From Straminergon stramineum (taxonomy: Eukaryota; Streptophyta; Bryopsida; Hypnales; Calliergonaceae): a stretch of 64,000 bases of DNA. Made by a program: the position numbers and the translations under genes. How positions within the stretch are numbered: position 1 is the stretch's first letter; every line of letters begins with the position of its first letter. The notes beneath the pieces are model-generated. The model was not told the DNA's origin. It was given only the letters and a program-made list of their open reading frames with translations, and did no database searches. The stretch spans positions 6,949,001 through 7,013,000 of the forward strand of contig OY987265.1 of assembly GCA_963920665.1 (NCBI GenBank). Reading direction: 5' to 3'. Positions 23,608 to 35,384 of the stretch are shown piece after piece.

Positions 23608-24985
23608 AGGTTGAGGAGAGTTCTGTTGAATACGTTGCAGGGGACAGTAAGATTTAAGGGGTTGCGGAAGACAGGATTTGCATGCCCCTGACGCTTTCTG
23701 GTAAATGATCATTCATCTCGCTTTCATTTCTTTGCCAAGACCTTGCTTGCCGGATTCAGACGATTTTGTTGGTTGGAAATGTTGCTGAAGCCTGTTGTGG
23801 GTTGTCTTATTAGCTACGATGTACTTTGAGTTTCTCTCTGGATATGTATGCTGTGTGTTTTAACCCCTAAGTTCCCAAGTCAAAATAGAAAGTCCACCTT
23901 GGAAGTTAGTAGTCGACTGTAGTCATTTCCAAAGACGTGTTTCTAGTATTCAAAAATGTAAGACAGAACTTCATACTTCTGTTGACACATTTTGTTACCT
24001 TCCTTCATGTCAACTCTATGAATGTGGCCAGTTTTGACCGTTTGGGCTCTGAGCTCATTTCCATTGGCACTGGACCAGGTGCCTGGGATCCCGCTGTGCA
24101 TTTTCAGAAGCTCGCTGCTGGATGCTAGACCCCTGGCTCTGAGGCCAAGTGAATGGGAAGGGTTTTGTCGGGGTTAATGATCCGCAGTGATGATGTGATT
24201 TTAAGCCTTCCATTTCTACAGGGATACGGCAGCGACGGACTGCAATATTCGGAGGCCCTCTTCATCACGAACTTTCAGCGAGCGGTTCCTCCCTGTGTTT
24301 TTTTCTTTGGTTTTCGGACCAATGGTTATGTAGCCTTTCTTTTCTTTTAATTAGGGTTTGAGTTTCCTGGCTTCTTCATTCTCGGGGGGCTTGAATTGAA
24401 GGAGGCCAATTTTGAGTGTGCAATTTTGAATATGCATTCATTTGTATGTACTTGCTCTGCCCAACAAATGAAATGAGGTATTGGAAACTTTGTGGCAGTG
24501 GTGTGCAGGGCCTTGATTACAATCTGGAATTTTTATACAAATTTATCTTCTTTTTTATAGGTTAGAAGCTCCACATTTTTTTGGAGGCAATTGGGCATTA
24601 GATTGCCTAAAAAAAATTGATTTCTCCAGATTAGTTATGTCTTCTGCCACAAATCAAGGCATTATTTCTTTGAATTTTATTTTGGTTGTGTTATATCATT
24701 TAATATTCATGGTTTTACTTGATAATTGATTGAAAGAGATGTAGGAAGCATTTATCCCACATGTTTCATGTTGAAAAAATGCATTAAAGAACAAAAATAT
24801 GATGTATGAAGAGTTCAATGTGAGGTGTTGTTTGACCAAACTTTGTAAAATACATATTTCTATACGTTAACTAGATTTTGGTTAAGTAATTGTACCATTA
24901 TATTCAAAGGTGCAAAATTTGTCATATAATAAGTATCAAAATAGTAAAATCAAGTTACAATTGTATTCTATATTTAGCAAGAATA
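23608..24985. other. Downstream part of X block: small exon-like pieces, then AT-rich DNA
   Basis: Near 24218-24290 an acceptor (TTTCTACAG) precedes an open stretch reading GYGSDGLQYSEALF that is conserved at 53.71 kb, so a further exon of X is possible. Around 24030-24128 is a second conserved open patch. From about 24350 the DNA is AT-rich with no gene. TTAA at 24784-24787 is an unoccupied site of element E8 (see 54416). Confidence 0.4.
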
Positions 24986-27900
24986 CTAGAGGTTGGTGCT
25001 TGCTACGCTACGCATTCACTGTACTATTTTATTATTTTATTAAAAAGACATTAGAAAGATAGAAAGAATTTTCACAAAATAAAATGAAAAGTAATAAATT
25101 TCAATAATTTAGTTGGTAAAAATTATTAAAATTTTTTTACAATTTTTTTTACAAACATGCATATATTGAAATGTACAATATACATTAAAAAATATACATA
25201 CATTGGAATGTAAAAGAATTCAAATCCAAACAACAAAAATGCTTGAAATATAATTTAATTATAAATATTGATAGAATAGGTTGTCTCAATTGAGACAATG
25301 AAATAATAATGGACACCAAAAGAATACAGTTGGATGGAAGGGGACGTCGCCAAAGCGTGCATGAACCCTAAACATGCAGAGTTTGAAACAAACTCTTAAC
25401 TTTTCCATCCACCTGATCAAGGTGTTGATATTTGTAAGAATCTACACGACAAATGTCATGCAAAAACCTCATGGTAAACCACATTTTTTACCGTTCGCAC
25501 GGTACTTGAACAGTCATTGGCAACCTTAATGTTTGCAGGATGTCTACCACGAGACAAAGCCACATATAACTGACTGTGGCTAAATACTTCATTCCGAAGA
25601 TAAATGCCAACTCGGTCATATGATTGGCCCTACGATTTGTTGATTGTCATAGCAAAAGCACCAGTGATAGGAAATTGTCTCCGACATAATGTGAATGGCA
25701 AACGGCTATCATTGCAATGATGTGTGATTCTTGGAATCAACACTTCTTGGCCATGATGACGCCCTTCTACAATTTCACACAATAATACAGATGGAGACAC
25801 TTGCAACAATCGCAAGCGACTACCATTGCATAAACCTTTTGCCGGATTTAAGTTCCTTAACAACATCACATATTGATCACATTTAAGATTTAATTGGTGA
25901 GGTGGCAAACCGCTCAAATGTAAGGAATTTAAAAACTCTACTGGATAATGATGCACATGCTCATCATTCTTATGAACAAAATCAGCACTAAAACATTGAT
26001 GCACATCACCAGGCATGCGATTAGTGATTTTACGGTTGATTTCTTGAGCATCATCATTTCGGACAACCAAAATTACACGCTCAGAGAAATCAACCGGGTC
26101 ATCAAAAATTGTATCAATGAGCCCATCTAGAGAATTTTCATATGCAACCATTTCAAGCGGTATCTCTACCTCTGAACCAGTTTTGCCTTCACCAATATCT
26201 AACAAAAATTGTTGAAAGCCTAGTTGACTTTGCAATCGCATATTAGTGGTCAAATGAAAATGTTGCATTAATGGAAACAAATATGAACGCCGCAAGCAAG
26301 CTTCAACAGTTTGTTTGCGGCCCCCACCTACAACGACAGGCAAAGTTTGGCGAAAATCACCACCATATAAAACTACAAGGCCACCATTTGGAGTATCAAT
26401 ACCACGAATATCTCGCAATGATCGATCAATTGCTTCAATCATAAATCTATGTCTAGCACAAGCTTCATCAAGTACAATCAATTGTACTTCACGTAAACTT
26501 TGAGCTAACAATGATTGAGCACTAATACAACATGTCGATTTGTCATGCAATTGTAATGCAATGGCAAGAGAAGAATGTGCTGTTCGTCCTTCATGCAAAA
26601 GACAAGTAGCAATCCCACTTGTTGCCATTGCCATACACTTGACACCACGACCATGAAGATAACCTAATATAGTATTGTATACAAAAGTCTTGTCAGTACC
26701 TCTAGGACCATCCAAGAAAAATAACTTACTTGAAGGATGGGGTTCCAAAATAGCAGTAGTAACTGCATTGAAAACTATACGTTGCTCTTCGTTTAGTCTA
26801 TCCACATCCTCTTCAATAAAGTTATTGTTTGAATTATCTAAATCATTATTGTCATTGGCATCACCACCAATATCAACAATGTTTGAATAACCAAGTTCAT
26901 TCAAATCTTGAATGTCATAAAAATCTACAATACGTTTATTTGAGGATGATAAATGTTCATCTATAGATAAAATTGCTTTGCTATAACGGTTTTGATCATT
27001 GTGCCAATCATCAGACATAGCATCAAGATGTTTTCTCAGCAAGCCAAGAGGATCCAACGGTTGTCCAAATACAAGAAGTGTTGCGAACAACCGTCAAATT
27101 TGTCTAGGCAATGCAATGACAGTTGCCTCTAAAAGACAATTGTCCCATTCAGCATCGTCTTGCAAAAGCCCTCTTGCAATGCAAGCAGCTTTGTATATTG
27201 GATGTACCGTATCTTGAAAACAAAATAGGTCATCAAATGAAGTTGGTGCCTCAACATGAGTCAATAACAAACGCAAGTAAAATAATTCAGTACCTACGGG
27301 AACCATGTTCACCCTACCAAAAACTTTTACTTTGCGTTGTCTTCTTTCCCACATGTTTTTTTTCACATCCCACTTATAGTGGAGTGGAAGATACATGTAT
27401 CGAAGAAGCATATGATTGCCTTGATTACCAGAAGCAATCAAAGTATGAATGCGCCGATTGAGTTCAAAAAACTTTGTAAGTTTAGTCTCAGTGTTTTGAT
27501 CAATCACCGATTGCAAAGATGTTCCTTCCTGAAAAGTAACAAATTGCTGATTGGGAAGATGAACAGGTAAACGGCAAATACTATGACTCTTGTTGTTGGT
27601 TTCAAAACCAAAGAGCCTCCAACATGCTTCTTGGGCGGCTACATAGCGCCCCTCCAAGAATTCTTTAATCTCATCCATGACCTCATCTGTTTTTATAACG
27701 CCACGATCTGGACCTTTGAAAATATATTTATGGAGGTATTTAACAGTTTTTACTGAACTACAAACCTCCACATTAATATGACAATTAAAACGTCCTACTA
27801 AATATGGGTTGTATGGCACAACTCATCGATTGTCCAAATGGACAATTTGACCACGGGTGCGTTTCTCTACATACCGACCGTGATTTCGGCAACGATACAA

Positions 27901-29492
27901 TATATGACCGTCGCCATCCATCTCAGTGGTATCTTGAGTTTGCATTGGATAATGTTTAGAGCATTTTCCATCCTCCATGCATGGACAATTGACATTATCC
28001 AAACCGCAAGGACCGTGCATCATGTGTTTAGCAACCGCGGCATAAAGTTGTGGTTGCCTATCCAAATCTGGAATTTCAGCACATACAACTTTATCTACAA
28101 GGTCACAATTGTTAACCTTATTTTTTAACCACAAAAGAATATGAGCGTGGGGGAGACCACATTTTTGAAACTCAATAGTATAACAAAAAGCAATTGTCTC
28201 CCCCAACACATTTTTTTTGTGATTTCGTCCATCATTGCTCTTAATTTAAGTTAAAAAACACGTACAACAATATCTGGATGATCAGAAGGACTTTGACTTG
28301 GCTCAAGCTCATCAATGATCTCAGACCAAGTCGGATTACACGTCATTGTTATAAACAAATCCGGTTTGCCTAAAACTCTAACCAAAACCATACTGTCATG
28401 GAAGAGTTTTTGCATGTATCTAGGGGATCCAATGAATGTTGCAGGTAAAACAATGCGACGTCCTATGTGTGCTCTATTGTCTTCCTGCAAAGCATCTACA
28501 ATCCCTTGATAGCATTCTGCTCGAAGTTCTGCTTGATGTTGCCTAATGAAAAGCAAATTTTCGTGTTCTACACGTAAATATTGATCTACTACGTATTGTT
28601 GAAATAACCTACCAGCCCTATGTAGTACATTAGACTCGGGCCGCTTTTGAAGCATATATTGGACAAATGACTTTAAAGTCACTCCAGTATTTGCTTTAAA
28701 GGTAGGTGACCATTCACATCGACCATCTGGAAATAACAACGGATAGGATAAAACATCATAAGCTGGATGAATTTCCTTTATCCGTTGTAAATTTCCACCA
28801 CGTTGGTGAAGAATAATATCTCGACCAGATGCCATGTGTTGTTCATCCAAAACAACAGTAGCAATCTCCGGAACGATAGGTCGATTGTATCGACGATGAT
28901 GTTCACCATTAGGAGTCTCACCGGAAATACGAAGTCCCACATTTTGTCCCCCCATAAGAACATGACGTGAAGACTTAAAACCACGAACTAATGCATTTAT
29001 CGAATCTAAAACTTCTTGGATGTTGTTAACAGTGTCACGATGAAGATCATCAAAGATCTCCATGCGACGATCCGTTTGCAAATCATCATCCAAAAAATAA
29101 ATTTGTGCAAATCTTGCGCCATGATCTATTTCGGGCTCTAAATTTCCAATATGATGGCATAAGTCTCCGTTTACACGAAAAGTATATACCCCTTGACCCT
29201 CGACTTGGCTAGACTGAAATTTACTACGCATACTTGTAAATGCAAAAGCTTGATTATATTTTCTAATGGATTTTAGAAATCCTCAAGAGTTAGGTGTATT
29301 CCCCATGAAAAGTTCATGGAGCATTGGATGGACAATAGAATGGCTGACATGTTCACTGACAACTTTGCCATTGTAACAACAAATTGTCGCCTTTTCCTTC
29401 CTAAAACGAAATGCTAAACATTTTGGACATTGGATGCACATGGATCCAATGCCATCAATAATGACATCTATATAGTCATCAATTGTAGACAA
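24986..29492 (-). mobile_element. Decayed autonomous Helitron; candidate 3' end CTAG at 24986
   Basis: The Rep-helicase reading frames from 29492 to 25456 identify a Helitron, a rolling-circle DNA transposon. The candidate 3' terminus, read on the minus strand, is CAAGCACCAACCTCTAG followed by T, which matches the CTRR|T rule, and a short GC-richer imperfect palindrome (GCGTAGCGTAGC) lies just inside it. The hairpin is weak, so the end is provisional. I could not fix the 5' TC end; it should lie between 29.5 and about 30.05 kb. The left side of the element abuts the end of the duplicated X block. Confidence 0.65.
25456..29492 (-). pseudogene. Helitron RepHel protein, broken by four stops and a frameshift
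   Basis: Read from 29492 downward. The N-terminal part has a CXXC-type zinc-finger segment (CIQCPKCLAF). The Rep part contains FITMTCNPTW (motif 1), GLPHAHILLWL (the HUH motif) and VKYLHKYIFKG (the YxxKY motif with the catalytic tyrosine). The C-terminal part is a Pif1-like SF1 helicase with a Walker A region, IVLDEA (Walker B), GGDFRQTLPVV and, beyond the last stop, YVALSRGR (motif VI). Breaks: TGA at 29283-29285, a frameshift near 28235 that produces a stop at 28251, TGA at 27823-27825, TGA at 27094-27096 and TAG at 25630-25632. The Walker A reads GPRGTDKT where GPGGTGKT is expected, so the helicase would be dead even if the frame were open. The element is a relic. Confidence 0.9.
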
Positions 29493-30047
29493 AGCCTAAG
29501 CCATAGTCTAAAAGAGATGACAATAATAAATTTAAGCTAGGAAAAACCCTAAACCCTAAATTCTACAACAATGAAACTTTGTAGTGCAAAATTACAAAAA
29601 AAGAGTTTAGGATAGGATAATAAAAACCCTAAACCCTAAACTCTACAACAATAAAACTATATAGTGCAAAATAAATAAAAAAATAGGTTGGAAATTGCAC
29701 CTATATAACTTGCACTCTAAAAATTTGCACCTCTTGAATATGCTCCACTTCGTTCCAATGCTTTGTCTCCTAAAATCCACTGCACATCAAAATATTCATC
29801 AAAATATATTCAACAATAAAATTTTGGATTTTGGAGACTATTGCAAAAGTTAGGTCAAATTGCTCACATTAAATTATACTATCTAAATTAGATAAAATTG
29901 TTCAAGTTTGCCTCGATTTGTTCAAATGAAGCTCAAACAAATACTCAAGTTGTTTAAATTAGGCTTCAATTAGGTCAAACTATTAAAATTAGGTTAGATT
30001 GCATAGACGAAATTTCACCTAAATTGCTCAAATGAAGCTCAAAAGTA
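29493..30047. other. Helitron 5' region and AT-rich DNA with a short telomere-like duplication
   Basis: Two near-identical pieces at about 29535-29605 and 29615-29680 each hold CCCTAAACCCTAAA (two plant telomere units) followed by CTACAACAAT and GTGCAAAAT. This is a local tandem duplication, not a telomere. From 29850 on, AAATTGCTCAAATGAAGCTC-like phrases recur and reappear inside the following element. Confidence 0.4.
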
Positions 30048-30873
30048 CAGTGACCTCTTTAATATCACATATTCGAACTATGTGATATTACAGAAATCCG
30101 ACGACCTCTGTAATATCACATATTCAGACTATGTGATATTACAGAAATAGAATAGGGTTTCGAAATGCCCGTTGAGGTGAAGTGATATTAGAGAGGATTG
30201 ACAGAGTGATATTAAAGAGGTGTGATTTTGATTGCTTTTTTTGGCTTCAAATTCCCATCTAAATAGATCAAACTAATAGATTGAGACTCAAATTACATTA
30301 AAATGATTCAAATGAAGCTCAAATTGCTCAAACAAAGCTCAATATTCAAACAATCAATCTATACCTAAAGTCAAATTTGCTCAAAGTAAATGTAAAGAAA
30401 TTTGGGTACCTTGGAGATATTGTTGAACTCAATTGAATACTTGAACACCACCACTTGATAAAGTTCTTGCCTCACAAACAATGGTGACTAAAATTGAAGA
30501 CTTGAAATGACAAATTTGCAAATTTCAAACACTTTGTGAATACATGAATTGTTGTGGAATCTCAAATTGCTTCAACCCAACAAATTTTTCAAATCATATG
30601 GTATTAGCAATAGCACATTGAAAGCATGAAAGTTCAAATTGCACAAAATCACGAAATTGTGGAAGAGCAATGAAGTTTGAAGCCAAAAAAAGCAATCAAA
30701 ATCACACCTCTTTAATAACACTCTGTCAATCCTCTTTAATATCACCTCACCTCAACGACTACTTTCTACTCTATTTCTGTAATATCACATAATTTGAATA
30801 TGTGATATTACAGAGGTCGTGGGATTTCTGTAATATCACATAATCTGAATATGTGATATTAAAGAGGTCACTG
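30048..30873. mobile_element. Pogo/mariner-like inverted-repeat element, 826 bp with about 200-bp arms
   Basis: The left arm begins CAGTGACCTCTTTAATATC at 30048 and the right arm is its inverse, ending at 30873. The arms match over roughly 200 bases down to the GGCTTCAA core at about 30245 and 30676. Each arm holds smaller inner palindromes built from TGTGATATTACAG. The terminus CAGTGACCTCT resembles the CAGTAGAACCTCTAT ends of plant pogo-like elements. The left flank is TA; the right flank is TG, one base from a TA duplication. The middle 430 bases are non-coding, so this is a non-autonomous element able to form a long hairpin. Confidence 0.75.
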
Positions 30874-31139
30874 TGATTTTAGTAGTATGAATTGGAATAG
30901 TATCATAGTATGTCTATAGTATGGTAGTTGGGTGTTAGACATTTGAGGATAGGATTAGTGAGTGTTACAATGCACTCAAATTGCTCTATGTCCAATATGT
31001 TTATTTCAAGAGGCTCAATTTCAAGAATCAAATAATTTCAAGAATGTTCAATTCATGACAATATACTTGTGTATCTTTATTTGCACTCACATACATGCAT
31101 GTATTTGCAAAAGTGTATATCCACATATGTATTCATATG

Positions 31140-31365
31140 TACTAGTATGCCTTGTGTTGTTGATATAGTCAAAATAAAAGAAAAAGTTTGTTTGTTTGTT
31201 TTATTCATAAAAACTTCAAAATTCAATAACTTTCACACCGTAGGTCAAAATGCTACGAAACAAAGCACATGCACCCCTCCTTCTTGAGGATTTTTCGACG
31301 ATTCCAAGAAAGCAACTGGGGGACGCACGGTCCATGAGATCTCAACGTAACAAACAAAATAAAAC
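31140..31365 (+). repeat. Dispersed repeat B, copy 3
   Basis: ACTAGTATGCC at about 31141 begins this copy, followed by ATAAAAACTTCAAAATTCAA, GCTACGAAACAAAGCACATG, CCAAGAAAGCAACTGGGGG and GAGATCTCAACGTAACAAAC. It is the least decayed copy in the window and ends in an AAAATAAAACAAAACAAAC run. Confidence 0.6.
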
Positions 31366-32820
31366 AAAACAAACTTTTCTGGAACATCCCTAGAACAGGC
31401 AATGATCTAATTAAGTCTAAGCTTTTTGAAAATCACTTCTAGGTCATAAAAGCTCTAGGATAAATTGGTATCCTAATGTTTCAAATTGAGCTTCAAGATT
31501 GAGAAACTATCTCAATACATGCTATGTATTTTTGCATCCTACATCCAAACTTTGATATTATATATAAGTACAATACTACAATATGCATTTATCAAAAAGT
31601 CCATTTCTTCAATAGAATAACCAATATATGTCCAAGAATGGAGAAATAAGCTCCAAAGTTTGCACTTGAACATCTCAACTATATCTCTCTAAGTGTAAGA
31701 CATAAAACCTTTACAAGTTATATTCAAGTAAAATAAAAATGTAATATGAGAGTTTAGTGTAGAAGTCATTTTGTAGTTTGTTAAAAATCCTCCTAGAGGT
31801 TGTGGACCTTACATGTGCCCATCCCACAACAAAACAACATGTTGGAATGTTAGTGAGGAAACAACAAGTGTCTACAATCCACAACGCATGTTATAGCTAT
31901 CGCAAGGAATTAAAGAAACAAACCAACAAAACTAGTTCAACAATCATCATAAGCTCATTTGCCAACCTGGCCAAAAGGATGTGAAGAAGAAGCCATTTTC
32001 TTGATCCTTGTACTTCCCCAGTTGCTAAAAGTGCTAAACTAGCACTACAGCTCAGAATTGGCACCCAACTCTTTCAAAATCAAAGCTCTAGGAACTAGCT
32101 AGAGTTAGAACCACTCTCTAGGCTAATTTTACAATAGTATTGTGACTCCAGATGGCCACAATTCATCAGCATGAAGCAAGTATCACTCATCCAATAATGC
32201 GTAACTCTCTTGGATTCCAAGCTCATGTACCTTACTGGGTCTATGAGATCTTCCTTCTGAACATAAAAATGATGTATGAAAAAATCCAACTTGACAAAGC
32301 TCATTCATCAAGTAGTTGGTCTGGATTTGAACTTGTGCAGTTAAGTAGTTACACCTCCAAGAGTGCATTTTAGGACTTTGAAATAATTTCTTAGTGGAAC
32401 TATTACTGAGCAAAATTAAGTAGTACTGAGGCCCATTAATGGAGAAGATTAATGTAGGTAAATGGTGGCTATTTTGTGTATTAAAGCAAGACATGCCACC
32501 ATATCCTAAAGATTTTGCTAATTCCCTCTCTTTCCACAAAGGGAAGGAGGGAGGGATTATTTTAATACTTTTATTTTTTTCAACAGTTCTTCTTTTTTGT
32601 AAAATGTCCGTGATTCATCTACTTTTAACTTTCTTCTACTCATGATAGAATAGAAGCTAAAGTAGTGTAGAATACCGATTAGTTTTTTTTTTGTTATAAA
32701 ATTTTGGGTGTTTTTATGGTGTTTTTTATTGTTTTTGTTTGATTGTTTCTGAATTATTTGTCTATTTGGTGTGTTATTGAATGATGGGTGAATGAATTAT
32801 GTGTGAATGTATGTGCTGAT
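31366..32820. other. Intergenic DNA without a supported gene
   Basis: Base composition is mixed, with ORFs of at most about 118 codons on opposing strands (32183-32539) and no domain signal or good splice chain. From 32650 the plus strand becomes T/G-rich, leading into the motif-rich region that follows. Confidence 0.3.
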
Positions 32821-32837
32821 TTGGATGAATGATTTCC

Positions 32838-34660
32838 TAATTGGAATAGTCCGGCTGTCCATCCAGTTTCCAAGTTTTAATTGGTAATCCAATTAGGTGA
32901 TAGTTTAGTCCAAGTCGGATTGTATGCGAATGTCCAGTCAAGTTGGTTGATTATGTGTTAATTTCCAATTTGGGAATTTGTTTTGTGTTGTTGAGGCAGT
33001 TATCTGTGCAATTCCAACTTGGTGGTTAAATTGGTAGTTGTATGTCAGTTCCAATTTGGTAACCGCCCGGTTTTGTGAGTCCTATTTGGGTTGTGTTTTT
33101 GGTCATTGTCGGGACCGTCTGAGAGAGAGTCCAGCCGCGTCCCAGCCAGGTTGTGCTGTGTATTTTCGTTTATTTGTGTGTGATTTATCAAGTGGGAAAT
33201 GCTTGGTGGTTTATGAGTGTGTTCAAGCAGGTGCTTGAGTTTATGTGTGGATGTGAATCTGTGAGTCTTTGAAGTTTTAATGTGATGGAGAAATGGTGAA
33301 TGCCTAATTGTGGGATTTTTAGATTCCAAGTGGGTGTGAAGTTATGAGAAAAGGAGGACTGGCATAATCTAGTTTATGAACTTGGTCCTAATTGGGAGAC
33401 AGATGGTGAGATTATAATTGGATGTTGAGATCAAAATTTGAAATTGAGTGAATCAGAGTTAGCTAGAAGAAGTAGCTAGTAAGTACTGAAGTAGAAAATG
33501 TAAAAAAAAGTAAAAATAAAAAATAAAAAAATATATATATCTAAAAAAATATAAAAAATAGTTGAGTGAAGAAGTTATGTTTAGTCCAAATGGAGGACTG
33601 GAAGGAGAATTAAAGTTGAGAGATTAATGTAATTTGGAGCCTATGATTCCATATTAGAGACTGCAGTGAAAAATTGAAGATGTGAGGTTTATTTAGTGAT
33701 GTTGAGAGTTCTGGTGGAATACTTGGAGAAAAACATTAAAAGTTGTAAATGGTGATTTATTCGCCAATTTAGTATTATGAGAATTTTGTTTAAGCTGAAT
33801 TGGTTTCTGTGTGTATGGTCTGTCTGTATATTTGAATATAAATTCCAATTTGGTAATCAGGTCTGAGTTGTGATGTGATCCAATTTGGAAGGTGTAACTG
33901 TTTGGAAGTTGTGATAAATTATTCCAAGTCGGTCACTGTTTGTGTTTGACTAGGAGTTTTAAAGTCCAAATGGGTAATCGTGAATGCTTAATAGCTTGTA
34001 TGAGATTTATTGGGAATTATTTTTATTGGAGTTATTTGATGTTTGGAAAATGATCCAAGTCGGGAGGTACTGTCATAATTGGTTATATTAATTGAGTCCG
34101 AATTGGAAGTGTGCTTGCTGTGTGTGTTTATTTCCAATTAGGTGTTGGTTTTTGAGAGTTATTATTTTCCAAGTTGGAAGTATAATCTGAGGAGTGGAAA
34201 AAGGTTGAGTAGAATATTTTGCTAGTTGTATGCATTAAGTATTTTTATCCTAATTGGTATGAGTATGAGTGATCCAGTTAATTAAAATCAATTTGGAAAG
34301 TCCAGTGAGTGGAGTGCGGAGTGAAATTAATTCCAATTAGGATCTGCAAGGAGTGGTATAGTGTTATAAATTATCAATTTCAAAGTTGGTGGAAAAAGAT
34401 TCTCTGGTGGTTGAGAAGATCAACAAGACCCATTTGGTACCTGGAAGCTGAAAAGGCCAATTTGGAAGGCAAGGCTTTGGCAGAGCTGTGATGTTGGCAT
34501 GTCCAATTTGGGAAAAGACTCAAAGATTCTAGACTAAAGATGCAAAGATAATTGGGAATTAATTCTTAACCCTTGTGGCCATTAAGAGGGGAGTGGAAAG
34601 AATCTAGCAATTAGATTTTAATGGTGAGGTTTTTAATTATTCCTAGTTGGAAGTTTTCTC
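32838..34660. repeat. Cluster of about 28 degenerate CCAANTNGG palindromes
   Basis: The motif TCCAATTTGGWA, with variants CCAAGTTGG, CCAATTAGG, CCAAGTCGG, CCTAATTGG and CCAAATGGG, occurs about every 60 bases. Examples lie near 32887, 32969, 33012, 33048, 33324, 33387, 33842, 33878, 33930, 33963, 34050, 34132, 34166, 34330, 34456 and 34500. The spacing is irregular, so it is not a simple satellite. The plus strand is G/T-rich and C-poor outside the motif. No ORF is supported. It could be a transposon subterminal region, a binding-site array or a decayed retroelement leader. Confidence 0.55.
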
Positions 34661-35384
34661 CTTCTTTTGTGGTTGTGATTTGACCGTTGGCTATTGTTGA
34701 AAGTTAGAAACATCCCTATTTAAAAATTGCCTCCCTAGGAACGAACTATACTATTAGCTTATAAATTTCCGAATAGGATAAAAGCTTATCTACAAGTAGA
34801 CAACTAATGTCAAAAGCTTGACGCCTAAATCTAGAAAAAATTTTAAAAATTTTAAAAAATAAACAATCTAACTAAAGGTATGGATTTTATATTTATTTTA
34901 TTTTAAGAGAATTTTTTTGTATTGATGGGCAAGGGGTTTCGAGAACTTAAGTGGTAGCCATGATTTTTGAGTGCATTCATTTGGCCTTACCATGCTTTAT
35001 GTATATCAAGATATAAGGTAAAACAACCCATTATAGACCAAATGGGGGGTTTGCCCTCTTGTCATTTCTGAAATTTTCTATTTTTGTTCCCAGAGAAAGT
35101 CAAGTGATAGAAATGGCAAGAGCATTTGAAACTATATTTTTTTGACATAGTATGAATTTGTTATGAATTTTTGAAGTGTTCAACCCATCACAACCTCAAA
35201 GAGTCTACAAACTACCCCAAAACCAACCAAAATTGATCCATAACACTCATCTTATTCACCTATTGCAGTCATAACATTTTCTAACATAGAAGATCTGAAA
35301 ATGCACTTCCTACAATGAACTAACACTAAAAAACTGAAAGTTCCTAATATGGTCACTAATTACTCCATTCCAATTAGCTAAGAC

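Larger units (their letters stand above)
19830..24965 (+). repeat. Segmental duplication, copy 1 of the X block (partner 49598-55680)
   Basis: From about 19830 this block aligns with 49598 onward (shared CTCAAGGTTT, GGGTTAGGACTAAGAC, ACAAACCCTAT and many exons). The match runs to about 24965 against 55680. Copy 1 retains open exons; copy 2 is decayed. The left breakpoint lies in Xa intron 1, so copy 2 lacks the first exon. The right breakpoint lies next to the Helitron terminus at 24986 in copy 1 and next to an F-box fragment in copy 2. Confidence 0.75.

Noticed and set aside
23860..23880. TTAACCCCTAAGTTCCCAAG, a possible further TTAA element end
   Set aside because: Both X copies share sequence on both sides and no inverse partner was found, so it is not counted.
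24986..25100. A strong Helitron 3' hairpin
   Set aside because: Only a weak imperfect palindrome lies next to CTAG; the end is kept as provisional rather than claimed.
29535..29680. CCCTAAACCCTAAA telomere-like sequence
   Set aside because: Only two units in each of two duplicated pieces; too short for a telomere or an interstitial telomeric array.
34565..34600. TTAACCCTTGTGG as another TTAA element end
   Set aside because: No inverse GGGTTAA partner at a reasonable distance outside other elements.
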